DNA of 25,201 nt from Marinobacterium sp. xm-d-530 (GTDB taxonomy: Bacteria; Pseudomonadota; Gammaproteobacteria; Pseudomonadales; Balneatricaceae). Below are positions 15,959 to 23,621 of this stretch, in pieces; the stretch's first letter is position 1, and every line of letters begins with the position of its first letter. The notes below the pieces were generated by a model. It had not been told where the DNA came from. It saw only the letters and a list, made by a program, of their open reading frames with translations, and ran no database searches. The position numbers and the translations under genes were made by a program. The stretch covers positions 1 through 25,201 of the forward strand of contig CATEEE010000199.1 of the NCBI GenBank assembly GCA_949499045.1. Reading direction: 5' to 3'.

Positions 15959-17080
15959 TTATCGATCTCCCCAAGTCAGATCTCGTGAACTCTGTTCTAT
16001 GACACCACCGCCTAAACAGAGATCATCTTGGTAGATAACCAGCGATTGCCCAGGGGTGACCGCTCGTTGAGGTTGGTCAAAATAGACTTTGTAGCCTTTT
16101 TCGTGCTTTTCGATACGGCAGGCTTGATCGGCTTGGCGGTAGCGGACCTTGGCGGTGCATTGCATGGGTAACTGAGGCTCTTCGCCGTTGATCCAAAAGA
16201 TCTCGGATGCATAGAGCCAATCACTGTAGAGCAACTCATTATCGATGCCTTGCACTGCGATCAGTTCATTAGCCTTTAAATCTTTACCGGCAACAAACCA
16301 CGGGTCTTCAGAGTAGTTAGCTAGACCGCCAATGCCTAGGCCTTGACGCTGACCAAGGGTGTAGTACATCAACCCCTGATGTTTTCCGATCACATCCCCA
16401 GTGGGTGTGACGATGTTGCCTGGTTGAGCTGGAATATACTGTTTTAGAAAGTCGGTAAAACGTCGCTCGCCAATGAAGCAAATTCCAGTACTGTCTTTTT
16501 TCTTGGCGGTGATTAGATCAAGTTTTTCAGCAATCTCGCGAACCTTCGGTTTCTCTAATTCACCGACAGGAAATAGTGTCATCGCCAGCTCTTGGTGGCC
16601 TACTTGATGCAAGAAGTAGCTCTGATCCTTATTGGGATCGAGCCCTTTTAACAACTCGCCTTTATCACCTTGCATACGTCGACGCGTATAGTGGCCCGTG
16701 GCGATCATATCGGCCCCCAACAGTTGGGCGTACTCAAGAAAGGCTTTGAATTTGATTTCACGGTTGCACAGTATGTCTGGATTGGGGGTGCGTCCCGCTT
16801 TGTACTCTTCTAAAAAGTGCTCGAAGACGTTGTCCCAATACTCAGCAGCAAAGTTAGCCGAATGAAGCTTGATTTCAAGCTTGTCGCACACGGCCTGAGC
16901 GTCGGCCAGATCTTCAATTGCCGTACAGTATTCAGTACCGTCATCCTCTTCCCAGTTTTTCATGAACAGGCCTTCCACTTGGTAGCCTTGTTCTTTAAGA
17001 AGATATGCAGAGACGGAGGAGTCCACGCCGCCAGACATGCCGACAATAACTTTTGTCTCGTTGATCGATTTTGTGCTCAT
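15959..17080 (-). CDS. mnmA: tRNA-specific 2-thiouridylase MnmA
   Basis: MnmA thiolates uridine 34 of tRNAs for Lys, Glu and Gln, taking sulfur from the Tus relay in gammaproteobacteria. The ATP pyrophosphatase P-loop SGGVDSS is at residues 16-22; the catalytic pair is Cys105 (LCNREIKF) and Cys201 (GICFIGE). The MKNWEEDDGTEYCTA segment is also family-typical. Length is 373 residues, normal for the family. The gene starts four bases after the nudJ stop and its own stop touches the hflD start, so it sits in the middle of a compact operon. Confidence 0.97.
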   Translation of the reverse strand: MSTKSINETKVIVGMSGGVDSSVSAYLLKEQGYQVEGLFMKNWEEDDGTEYCTAIEDLADAQAVCDKLEIKLHSANFAAEYWDNVFEHFLEEYKAGRTPNPDILCNREIKFKAFLEYAQLLGADMIATGHYTRRRMQGDKGELLKGLDPNKDQSYFLHQVGHQELAMTLFPVGELEKPKVREIAEKLDLITAKKKDSTGICFIGERRFTDFLKQYIPAQPGNIVTPTGDVIGKHQGLMYYTLGQRQGLGIGGLANYSEDPWFVAGKDLKANELIAVQGIDNELLYSDWLYASEIFWINGEEPQLPMQCTAKVRYRQADQACRIEKHEKGYKVYFDQPQRAVTPGQSLVIYQDDLCLGGGVIEQSSRDLTWGDR

Positions 17081-17084
17081 GAAA

Positions 17085-17555
17085 TTAGTCTAATTGATCG
17101 TGTATAAAATTAAGGGGAAAACGCTTGCCAGCAATGTAGTCATCGATACAGTCCAGAACAAGGTGGCTGCGCAATCGATGTTTATTATTAGCGACCTCGT
17201 CCCGAGTCATCCAGATCGCTTGCAGGATTCCCTCGTCTAACGCCTGTTCAGGATTATGCGATAGTGTGTTAGCTATAAACGTTACCCTATGAAAAGTGAG
17301 ATCTAATTCAGGAACTCGGTAAACATAGAGGCCCAGTAGAGCTTCCAGTTCAACGCACCAACCGGTCTCCTCTTCGGTTTCGCGAAGTGCAGCGTGAAAC
17401 AGAGTTTCACCGTTCTCTACATGACCTGCAGGTTGGTTTAAGACCTTTTGATCGCCGTTGATGATCTCTTCTACCAAGAGAAAGCGATTCTCTTTCTCAA
17501 CAATCGTTGCGACGGTCGCATGTGGAAACCAGCGGTTTGATTTGGAGTCGTGCAT
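17085..17555 (-). CDS. nudJ: Nudix phosphatase NudJ
   Basis: A Nudix hydrolase like E. coli NudJ (YmfB), which acts on thiamine pyrophosphate precursors and nucleoside di- and triphosphates in vitro. The Nudix box runs from Gly44 to Trp66 with the metal-binding RETEEETGW at 58-66. The N-terminus WFPHATVATIVEKENRFLLVEE and the C-terminal substrate region match the family, and 156 residues is typical. It is the first gene of the nudJ-mnmA-hflD-purB run. Its start is 86 bases from the divergent moaE start, so both promoters must lie in that short gap. Confidence 0.93.
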   Translation of the reverse strand: MHDSKSNRWFPHATVATIVEKENRFLLVEEIINGDQKVLNQPAGHVENGETLFHAALRETEEETGWCVELEALLGLYVYRVPELDLTFHRVTFIANTLSHNPEQALDEGILQAIWMTRDEVANNKHRLRSHLVLDCIDDYIAGKRFPLNFIHDQLD

Positions 17556-17641
17556 CGTTTAGCTATCTACAATAAAATAGATGAATATCATATCAGATTT
17601 TAAGCCGTTTCAAGGCGGTGTTTCTTAATTTTGAGGTCATC

Positions 17642-18100
17642 ATGCAAGATCGCATTGAAGTCGTTACGCAACCGATTGATAGTTCAGATGGTTTGGCTTG
17701 GTTAAAAGAGTCGCCAGAAGGGGTAGGGGCGCTCGTCTCGTTCACAGGTATGGTGCGTGAGTTACCGGATGCTGAGTTGGAGTTCATGGAGCTTGAGCAC
17801 TACCCAGGCATGACTGAAAAAGCCTTGGCAAATATCGCCTCTCAAGCGCGAGATCGTTGGCCTCTAAAACGAATCTTTATAGTCCATCGAGTGGGCCCTA
17901 TGGGGTTGTCAGAAGAGGTGGTGCAAGTGGCTGTGAGTTCGGCCCATCGTAATGCAGCGTTCGAAGCCGCCAGCTTTATCATGGATTACCTAAAACGCGA
18001 TGCGCCATTTTGGAAGCGTGAGGTGAGTGATAAAGGATCTGTTTGGGTCGAGCAGAAAGCTAGCGACGTCGAGGCTGCGAAGAGTTGGAGCGACCGTTAG
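17642..18100 (+). CDS. moaE: Molybdopterin synthase catalytic subunit MoaE
   Basis: The large subunit of molybdopterin synthase, which inserts two sulfurs carried by MoaD into cyclic pyranopterin monophosphate. The key lysines are Lys118 and Lys125 in YLKRDAPFWKRE, equivalent to E. coli Lys119 and Lys126; FTGMVRE, LEHYPGM and HRVGPMGLSEEVV are also typical. I chose ATG 17642 (152 residues), which has GAGG five bases upstream, over an upstream in-frame GTG at 17618. No moaD or other cofactor gene is in the window, so it stands alone. Its 3' end overlaps the end of convergent rluE by 41 bases. Confidence 0.94.
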   Translation: MQDRIEVVTQPIDSSDGLAWLKESPEGVGALVSFTGMVRELPDAELEFMELEHYPGMTEKALANIASQARDRWPLKRIFIVHRVGPMGLSEEVVQVAVSSAHRNAAFEAASFIMDYLKRDAPFWKREVSDKGSVWVEQKASDVEAAKSWSDR

Positions 18101-18695
18101 TCTTACTCCTCTTGCCATTAGAGCGATGATTTGCTCTTTTAGGCAGTGGTGGCAGATTCACTCCCTCTTTTCGCCACTCCCCCGGTGCTAAGTTATCGAT
18201 TGACCACTCACCCACTGCATAACGAATCAATCTTAGCGTTGGAAAGCCTACGGCCGCTGTCATTCTTCTAACTTGGCGGTTTCGCCCTTCACTGATGATC
18301 AGCTCTATCCAGCTGGTGGGTATGTTTTTACGCTCACGAATGGGTGGTGTTCTCGGCCAGGGTTCATTGATCTCTATGATCTTTGCTTTGGCGGGGCGGG
18401 TGAGGCCATCTTTTAACTCTACCCCTTGTCTTAGCTGTTCCAAAGCCTGTTCAGTGATGCTGCCCTCGACTTGAACCCAATAGGTTTTGGGAAGTTTGAA
18501 CTTAGGGTGAGCGAGCCGGTGCTGTAGTTCACCGTCACTGGTTAAGACCAGTAGTCCTTCGGAATCGTAATCCAGTCGGCCAGCGGCATAAATATTGGGG
18601 ATATCAATGAACTGTGCAAGCGTGTCTCTACCCTGGTCATCAGTAAAGGTGGGAAGGACATTAAAGGGTTTGTTCAGTAGATAGAGGCTAGACAT
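18060..18695 (-). CDS. rluE: 23S rRNA pseudouridine synthase RluE
   Basis: An RsuA-family pseudouridine synthase; E. coli RluE modifies U2457 of 23S rRNA. The catalytic Asp lies in GRLDYDSEGLLVLT, with KTYWVQVEG and EGRNRQVRRMTAAVG also diagnostic. There is no N-terminal S4 domain, as expected for RluE. I place the start at ATG 18695 (211 residues); an in-frame GTG at 18707 is possible, and neither has a strong ribosome site. The C-terminal tail is very basic (KRANHRSNGKRSK onwards), and its last dozen residues are encoded antisense to the moaE end. The neighbouring nudJ operon matches E. coli, where rluE and nudJ are adjacent. Confidence 0.92.
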   Translation of the reverse strand: MSSLYLLNKPFNVLPTFTDDQGRDTLAQFIDIPNIYAAGRLDYDSEGLLVLTSDGELQHRLAHPKFKLPKTYWVQVEGSITEQALEQLRQGVELKDGLTRPAKAKIIEINEPWPRTPPIRERKNIPTSWIELIISEGRNRQVRRMTAAVGFPTLRLIRYAVGEWSIDNLAPGEWRKEGVNLPPLPKRANHRSNGKRSKTNGRSNSSQPRRR

Positions 18696-18713
18696 AGGGG
18701 TGATCACTCAAAA

Positions 18714-18738
18714 CTTATCGCGCAGTGTACGCGATAAG
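18714..18738 (-). terminator. Hairpin between cspD and rluE
   Basis: CTTATCGCG (18714-18722) and CGCGATAAG (18730-18738) form a perfect 9-bp stem with a 7-base loop. On the - strand it is followed by TTTT, so it may be the cspD terminator or an attenuating structure in the rluE leader, ending 19 bases before the rluE start. Confidence 0.55.
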
Positions 18739-18771
18739 CCTGCCCGCCCCAAGCCCCTGAATAAGCCCTTC

Positions 18772-18981
18772 TTAAGCTACTTCGAACTTAATATTAACAG
18801 CGTGGTATCCACTCTCGACGGTTTTAGCCTCAAAGATAACCTCTTGACCCGCTTTCAGGGTTTTGAACCCCTCTTTCTCAATAGCGCTATAGTGTACGAA
18901 AAGTTCCTGTTCAAACTGATCGCTAACTATAAATCCAAAACCTTTAACGTTGTTGAACCATTTTACCTGACCTCTATGCAT
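18772..18981 (-). CDS. cspD: Cold-shock domain protein, CspD-like
   Basis: A 69-residue single OB-fold protein that binds single-stranded nucleic acid. RNP1 is KGFGFI at residues 13-18 and RNP2 is LFVHYS at 27-32. A perfect AGGAGG stands five bases before the ATG. CspD in E. coli inhibits replication in stationary phase, and there too it is divergent from clpS-clpA, which is why I prefer cspD over other csp names. The first residues (MHRGQVKWFN) and low number of lysines also fit CspD. A stem-loop follows before rluE on the same strand. Confidence 0.87.
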   Translation of the reverse strand: MHRGQVKWFNNVKGFGFIVSDQFEQELFVHYSAIEKEGFKTLKAGQEVIFEAKTVESGYHAVNIKFEVA

Positions 18982-19176
18982 GACATCCTCCTATGCAATC
19001 TGATCTGTAATATGAGTGCGTAAACTGGTTAAATGAATTATCCGTAACGGGTATAACGCACTGACTGTTACCTACACTTAAAGAATATTTAGAGGGTGCT
19101 TACTAATAAAGCGCTTTTAGAGAAATGAATAAACTTTAAATCGGTTATTTTTTGTATTTAGATTAAATTGGTGAAA

Positions 19177-19533
19177 ATGAGTATTAATAAGTGTCACACA
19201 CAGCCTGAAATGTCCGATCAAGACGACGAGCAGCAACATCCACCGGGTCTGGCTACGGCTGAAGCAAAACCTGAATTAAAGCAACCTTCGCTCTACAGAG
19301 TGCTGCTTATGAATGATGACTACACTCCGATGGAGTTTGTGGTCCAAGTATTAATGGGTTTCTTCAATATGAGTGAAGAGAAAGCTACTCAAGTGATGTT
19401 GGCCGTTCATACTCAAGGCAAAGGTGTGTGTGGCGTCTATACTAAAGACGTTGCCGAGACAAAAGCGGCTCAAGTAAATCAATATTCACGTGACAATAAA
19501 CATCCGCTACTCTGTGAAGTAGAGCAGGCATAA
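19177..19533 (+). CDS. clpS: ClpS adaptor for N-degron substrates
   Basis: ClpS binds proteins with N-terminal Leu, Phe, Tyr or Trp and delivers them to ClpAP. Asn46-Asp47-Asp48 (NDDYTPMEFV) and His78 (LAVHTQG) correspond to the N-degron pocket residues of E. coli ClpS, and EVAETK-type DVAETKAAQVNQY and HPLLCEVE complete the fold. I chose ATG 19177 (118 residues), with GGTGA just upstream. TTG 19168 and GTG 19171 are in frame, and ATG 19210 would shorten the flexible N-terminal tail. That tail matters for blocking ClpA, so the start affects function. clpA begins 11 bases downstream. Confidence 0.95.
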   Translation: MSINKCHTQPEMSDQDDEQQHPPGLATAEAKPELKQPSLYRVLLMNDDYTPMEFVVQVLMGFFNMSEEKATQVMLAVHTQGKGVCGVYTKDVAETKAAQVNQYSRDNKHPLLCEVEQA

Positions 19534-19544
19534 GGAGATTCTAA

Positions 19545-21809
19545 ATGTTGAATCGAGAGTTAGAAGACACGCTAAGTCAGGCCTTTCAATCGGCTAGTGC
19601 ATCGCGTCACGAGTTTTTAACCGTCGAGCATCTGTTGCTGGCCTTAATCGATAATCGTCATGCATTTGAAGTGCTTGCAGCTTGCGGGGCCGACTTTGAT
19701 GCCCTGGTAAACCAACTTCACAACTTTATTAAAGAGACAACGCCGCAACTTCCCGAAAATGTTGAAGCGTCTGAAACTCAACCGACACTTGGTTTTCAGC
19801 GGGTACTTCAGCGCGCCGTATTTCATGTCCAATCTTCGGGTAAAACTGAGGTTACTGGCGCTAATGTCTTAGTGGCCATATTCAGTGAGCAAGAGAGTCA
19901 AGCTGTCTATTTCCTTAAGATGCAAGGCATTGAACGGTTGGATGTCGTGAACTTTCTGTCACACGGTGTTTCCGATAGCGATTCTGACGATGAGCAGCAA
20001 ACTGCTGCTACTGAAGCTAAAGAGGAACAGAAACAGGAGAGTGCACTCTCTAAATATGCGATCAATCTAAATAAACAGGCTGCGCTTGGTCAGATTGACC
20101 CACTGGTGGGGCGTGATTCTGAGGTCGAGCGAGTCGTTCAAATTCTATCGCGTCGTCGCAAAAATAATCCCCTTCTCGTCGGTGAGGCCGGCGTTGGTAA
20201 GACGGCCATTGCAGAGGGTCTGGCTAAGTTAATCATCGAAGAACAGGTGCCCGACGTTATTGCTGATTCGGTTGTTTACTCATTAGATTTGGGTGCGCTG
20301 GTTGCTGGAACTAAGTACCGCGGCGACTTCGAAAAGCGTCTGAAATCTCTACTGAACGAGATAAAAGATCAGCGCGAAGCGATTCTGTTTATCGATGAGA
20401 TCCATACCATCATAGGTGCCGGCGCTACTTCGGGTGGCTCTATGGATGCCAGTAATTTGCTCAAGCCTCTATTAAGTTCTGGTCAGTTGCGATGTGTTGG
20501 ATCAACAACTTTCCAAGAGTTTCGAGGCATTTTTGAGAAAGATCGTGCCTTGGCACGACGCTTCCAAAAGGTTGATGTGTTAGAGCCTAGCGTTGAAGAT
20601 ACCTACCAAATTTTGAAAGGTCTTCGTTCACGTTTTGAGGAGCACCATGAGATTCGCTACACCGATGCTGCATTGAAGTCGGCAGCCGAGATGGCGGATC
20701 GCTACATTAATGAGAAGCATCTTCCTGACAAGGCGATCGATGTGATTGATGAGGCAGGTGCTTATCAGCGACTCATTTCTGAAGAGGATCGAGTTGAAGC
20801 GATTGATGTGCCCGAAATCGAGACGATCGTCGCTAAGATTGCTCGAATTCCACCCAAGTCGGTTTCAGCCTCGGATAAGCAGCAGTTGGCTAAACTGGAT
20901 ACCAACTTGAAAATGGTTGTATTGGGCCAGGATGAGGCGATCGATAACCTATCTGCAGCAATCAAACTTTCTCGTGCCGGTCTTAAAGAGCCCAACAAGC
21001 CGGTCGGTAGCTTCTTGTTCGCGGGGCCAACGGGTGTAGGTAAAACCGAGGTGACGTCCCAACTGGCACGTATCTTAGGTATCGAGCTGATTCGTTTTGA
21101 TATGTCGGAATACATGGAGCGTCATACAGTCTCTCGCTTGATCGGTGCGCCTCCTGGCTACGTTGGTTTTGATCAGGGTGGTCTATTGACCGAAGCGGTT
21201 ACCAAATCACCGCACGCGGTTGTGCTTCTTGATGAGATAGAGAAAGCCCACCCCGAGGTCTTTAACCTTCTGTTGCAGGTAATGGATAACGGCACGTTAA
21301 CCGATAACAACGGCCGTAAAGCAGATTTCCGTAATGTCATCCTAATCATGACCACTAATGCCGGTGCTGAGGATATGGGGCGTGCTAGCTTCGGTTTTGC
21401 TAAACAAGACCACAGTAGTGACGGTATGGAGGCGATTAAACGACTCTTTACACCTGAATTCCGTAACCGTTTGGATTCTATTGTTCAGTTCAAAGCGCTA
21501 ACCCGAGAGATCGTGCGTGGAGTGGTCGATAAGTTCCTTATGGAGCTGCAAGTTCAGTTGGACGATAAAAAGGTCAGTATCCATGCTAGTGATGAGGCTT
21601 GCGATTGGCTGGCTGAGCATGGCTATGATGAGAAGATGGGAGCGCGTCCGATGCGTCGCCTGATCCAAGAGAAGATCAAAAAGCCGTTGGCTGAGAATAT
21701 ACTGTTTGGTGAACTGTCAGAAGAGGGTGGATCCGTTGAGATTGTAGTGAACCAAGAGGGTGAGCTCGATCTTGAAACAAGTCCAGAAACAAAAATGGCC
21801 ACTGTATAG
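19545..21809 (+). CDS. clpA: ATP-dependent Clp protease ATP-binding subunit ClpA
   Basis: A hexameric AAA+ unfoldase that feeds proteins to ClpP. The Clp_N repeats span about residues 1-145, an acidic linker follows, then D1 with Walker A GEAGVGKT (213-220) and D2 with GPTGVGKT (494-501) and the pore loop GYVGF. Length is 754 residues against 758 in E. coli. AAGGAG overlaps the clpS stop and lies eight bases before the ATG, so the two genes form one unit. The tripeptide at the ClpP-docking loop position reads Phe616-Gly617-Phe618 where relatives have IGL or IGF. The stop codon lies inside the following terminator stem. clpP is not in the window. Confidence 0.97.
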   Translation: MLNRELEDTLSQAFQSASASRHEFLTVEHLLLALIDNRHAFEVLAACGADFDALVNQLHNFIKETTPQLPENVEASETQPTLGFQRVLQRAVFHVQSSGKTEVTGANVLVAIFSEQESQAVYFLKMQGIERLDVVNFLSHGVSDSDSDDEQQTAATEAKEEQKQESALSKYAINLNKQAALGQIDPLVGRDSEVERVVQILSRRRKNNPLLVGEAGVGKTAIAEGLAKLIIEEQVPDVIADSVVYSLDLGALVAGTKYRGDFEKRLKSLLNEIKDQREAILFIDEIHTIIGAGATSGGSMDASNLLKPLLSSGQLRCVGSTTFQEFRGIFEKDRALARRFQKVDVLEPSVEDTYQILKGLRSRFEEHHEIRYTDAALKSAAEMADRYINEKHLPDKAIDVIDEAGAYQRLISEEDRVEAIDVPEIETIVAKIARIPPKSVSASDKQQLAKLDTNLKMVVLGQDEAIDNLSAAIKLSRAGLKEPNKPVGSFLFAGPTGVGKTEVTSQLARILGIELIRFDMSEYMERHTVSRLIGAPPGYVGFDQGGLLTEAVTKSPHAVVLLDEIEKAHPEVFNLLLQVMDNGTLTDNNGRKADFRNVILIMTTNAGAEDMGRASFGFAKQDHSSDGMEAIKRLFTPEFRNRLDSIVQFKALTREIVRGVVDKFLMELQVQLDDKKVSIHASDEACDWLAEHGYDEKMGARPMRRLIQEKIKKPLAENILFGELSEEGGSVEIVVNQEGELDLETSPETKMATV

Positions 21810-21820
21810 TGGCCTTTTTT
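21791..21820. terminator. Bidirectional terminator shared by clpA and infA
   Basis: GGCCACT (21797-21803) and AGTGGCC (21808-21814) form a perfect 7-bp stem with loop GTAT, followed by six T on the + strand and, read on the - strand, by ATTTTT. It ends clpA, whose TAG stop lies at 21807-21809 within it, and also sits 12 bases after the infA stop on the opposite strand. Confidence 0.9.
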
Positions 21821-21831
21821 GTAGGTGTCGA

Positions 21832-22050
21832 TTAACGAGCGCGGTAAGTGATACGGCCCTTGTTTAAATCGTAAGGTGTCAGTTCAACTTTAACCTTGTC
21901 ACCCGTAAGGATACGGATGTAGTTTTTACGCATTTTGCCAGAGATGTGCGCGATTACAACGTGACCATTCTCTAGTTCTACACGGAACATCGTGTTTGGA
22001 AGGGTATCGATTACCGTTCCTTCCATTTCAAAAGCGTCTTCTTTAGCCAT
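21832..22050 (-). CDS. infA: Translation initiation factor IF-1
   Basis: IF-1 is a 72-residue S1/OB-fold protein that binds the 30S A site during initiation. The sequence follows E. coli IF-1 almost throughout, including TLPNTMFRVELENGH, AHISGKMRKNYIRILTGD and the end ELTPYDLNKGRI. AGGTAGGT lies just before the ATG. It is transcribed alone, between a 150-base leader or promoter region and the shared clpA terminator. The clpA-infA-aat neighbourhood is as in E. coli. Confidence 0.98.
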   Translation of the reverse strand: MAKEDAFEMEGTVIDTLPNTMFRVELENGHVVIAHISGKMRKNYIRILTGDKVKVELTPYDLNKGRITYRAR

Positions 22051-22200
22051 TAATACCTACCTTTGGGATTCTTTACCAAGTCACGCTTTGCGTACATTTG
22101 ATCGCTTCTGTGCGTTACTTGACCTGAAGGTCGCGTATTCTGCACTAAATTGCTAAAAAAGTGAAATATTTTAGGTTGTATCTCTAGAGCGGGAAGACAA

Positions 22201-22926
22201 TTACTTGATCATAGCGTCCGTGGCATCAACCCAAACATCGTCCAGTAATATCTCAATCGGTAGATACTGTGTTTTGTAGGCCATCTTTTTACAGTTTTTT
22301 ACCCAGTACCCTAGGTAGTTGTAAGAAAGGTTAATCTGTTTCAGATATTCCATCTGCCATAGGACGGCAAACACACCAAGACTGCGTTGATTATGATTAG
22401 GACTAAAAAAGCTGTAGACCGCTGATAGACCATCAACGAGTTGATCGGTCACGGCGACCGCAAGCAGTTCGCCATCCATGTCGCGGTACAGGTGAAACTG
22501 TGTGTTTTGGTTGCTTTCTACAAGAAAGTTGACGAACTGTTCTTGTGAAGGTGGGTACATATCACCGTCATCGTGACGAGCATTGATGTAGCGGGCATAG
22601 AGATCGTATATTTCTGCATCGACACGAGGTTCAACTGTCTCCACCAAAATATCTAGGTTTTTATTCCAAATTCGACGCTGTGATTTTGAGCGTTTAAACC
22701 GGTCGACTGGAATGCGCGCTGATATACAGGCAGCGCAGCCATCACAATGAGGACGATAAACATGAGTGCCGCTGCGTCTGAAACCGTATTGAGTCAGTTG
22801 CGAATAGGTCGGTTTATCAAGGGGCGCTTGTGGATCGACGAATAGAGTTTTCGCTGTCGCTCTCTCTATGTAGCTGCAGTCGTGATCGGGTGTGACAAAG
22901 AACTTAAGTGTTTGCAGGTTCGACAT
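22201..22926 (-). CDS. bpt: Aspartate/glutamate leucyltransferase (Bpt)
   Basis: Bpt moves leucine from Leu-tRNA onto proteins with N-terminal Asp or Glu, marking them for ClpS-ClpAP. It is related to eukaryotic ATE1 arginyl transferases. The N-terminal CSYIERATAKTLFVDP, the YGFRRSGTHVYRPHCDGCAAC segment with clustered cysteines, and YLGYWVKNCKKMAYKTQYLP near the C-terminus are diagnostic. Length is 241 residues, normal. The ATG lies inside the 3' end of aat, a 23-base overlap, so translation is probably coupled. The gene is missing from E. coli but common in marine gammaproteobacteria and Pseudomonas. Confidence 0.94.
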   Translation of the reverse strand: MSNLQTLKFFVTPDHDCSYIERATAKTLFVDPQAPLDKPTYSQLTQYGFRRSGTHVYRPHCDGCAACISARIPVDRFKRSKSQRRIWNKNLDILVETVEPRVDAEIYDLYARYINARHDDGDMYPPSQEQFVNFLVESNQNTQFHLYRDMDGELLAVAVTDQLVDGLSAVYSFFSPNHNQRSLGVFAVLWQMEYLKQINLSYNYLGYWVKNCKKMAYKTQYLPIEILLDDVWVDATDAMIK

Positions 22927-23617
22927 CGGGATACCAGTTTCGCTTTGCCCATGGATTGTGGCTAGGCGTCCGTTTGCAATGTGTTAGCAGTGTTTCAAAC
23001 TCGTTTCGTTCGATCTCAACTGCACCCAGTGATGCCAGATGTGGATTGTAGATCTGGCAATCAATTACAGCATAGTTCGCTTTTTCTAATTCTGCACAAA
23101 GAATTTTAGTCGCCACTTTAGAGGCGTCTGTCACGCGAGAAAACATGGACTCGCCAAAAAAGAGGCGACCAATCGCAAGGCCGTACAATCCCCCAACGAG
23201 TTGATCATCTAGGTATACCTCAACGGAGTGAGCAGTTCCTTGGCGATGCAGCTCAGTATATGCGGAAATGATCTGCTCGCTTATCCAGGTGCCGTCTTCA
23301 CCCCTAGGTGCAGCACACTGTCTCATAACCTCTTCGAATTGAGTGTCGATTTTGACGTTGAAGTTCTCTTTTCTGAGACTCTTCTTAAGCGATTTTGATT
23401 CGTGGAACTGAGTTGGATATAGCACACAGCGGGGAGAGGGTGCCCACCATAAAATCGGATCGTCGTCGCTGAACCATGGAAAAATCCCCCGAGGGTAAGC
23501 GGCTTTTAACCACTCTGCACTCAGTTCCCCGCCAGCAGCCAACAACCCATTTGGGTCGTCAAGTGCATAGCGGGTGTCTGGGAAATAGGGCTCTCCCGGA
23601 GTGAGCCAAGGGATCAT
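22904..23617 (-). CDS. aat: Leucyl/phenylalanyl-tRNA--protein transferase
   Basis: Aat adds Leu or Phe from charged tRNA to N-terminal Arg or Lys of proteins, making a ClpS-recognised degron. Typical segments are GIFPWFSDDDPILWWAPSPR near residue 44, the GTWISEQIISAY region, and GGLYGLAIGRLFFGESMFS. Length is 237 residues against 234 in E. coli. The ATG is four bases past the trxB stop and the 3' end overlaps bpt by 23 bases, so trxB-aat-bpt is one operon. The ribosome site is weak, consistent with coupling to trxB. Confidence 0.96.
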   Translation of the reverse strand: MIPWLTPGEPYFPDTRYALDDPNGLLAAGGELSAEWLKAAYPRGIFPWFSDDDPILWWAPSPRCVLYPTQFHESKSLKKSLRKENFNVKIDTQFEEVMRQCAAPRGEDGTWISEQIISAYTELHRQGTAHSVEVYLDDQLVGGLYGLAIGRLFFGESMFSRVTDASKVATKILCAELEKANYAVIDCQIYNPHLASLGAVEIERNEFETLLTHCKRTPSHNPWAKRNWYPDVEPANT

Positions 23618-23621
23618 TGGG

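Noticed and set aside
22121..22132. GACCTGAAGGTC palindrome upstream of infA
   Set aside because: A 5-bp stem with a 2-base loop is weak and no regulator pattern is recognised.
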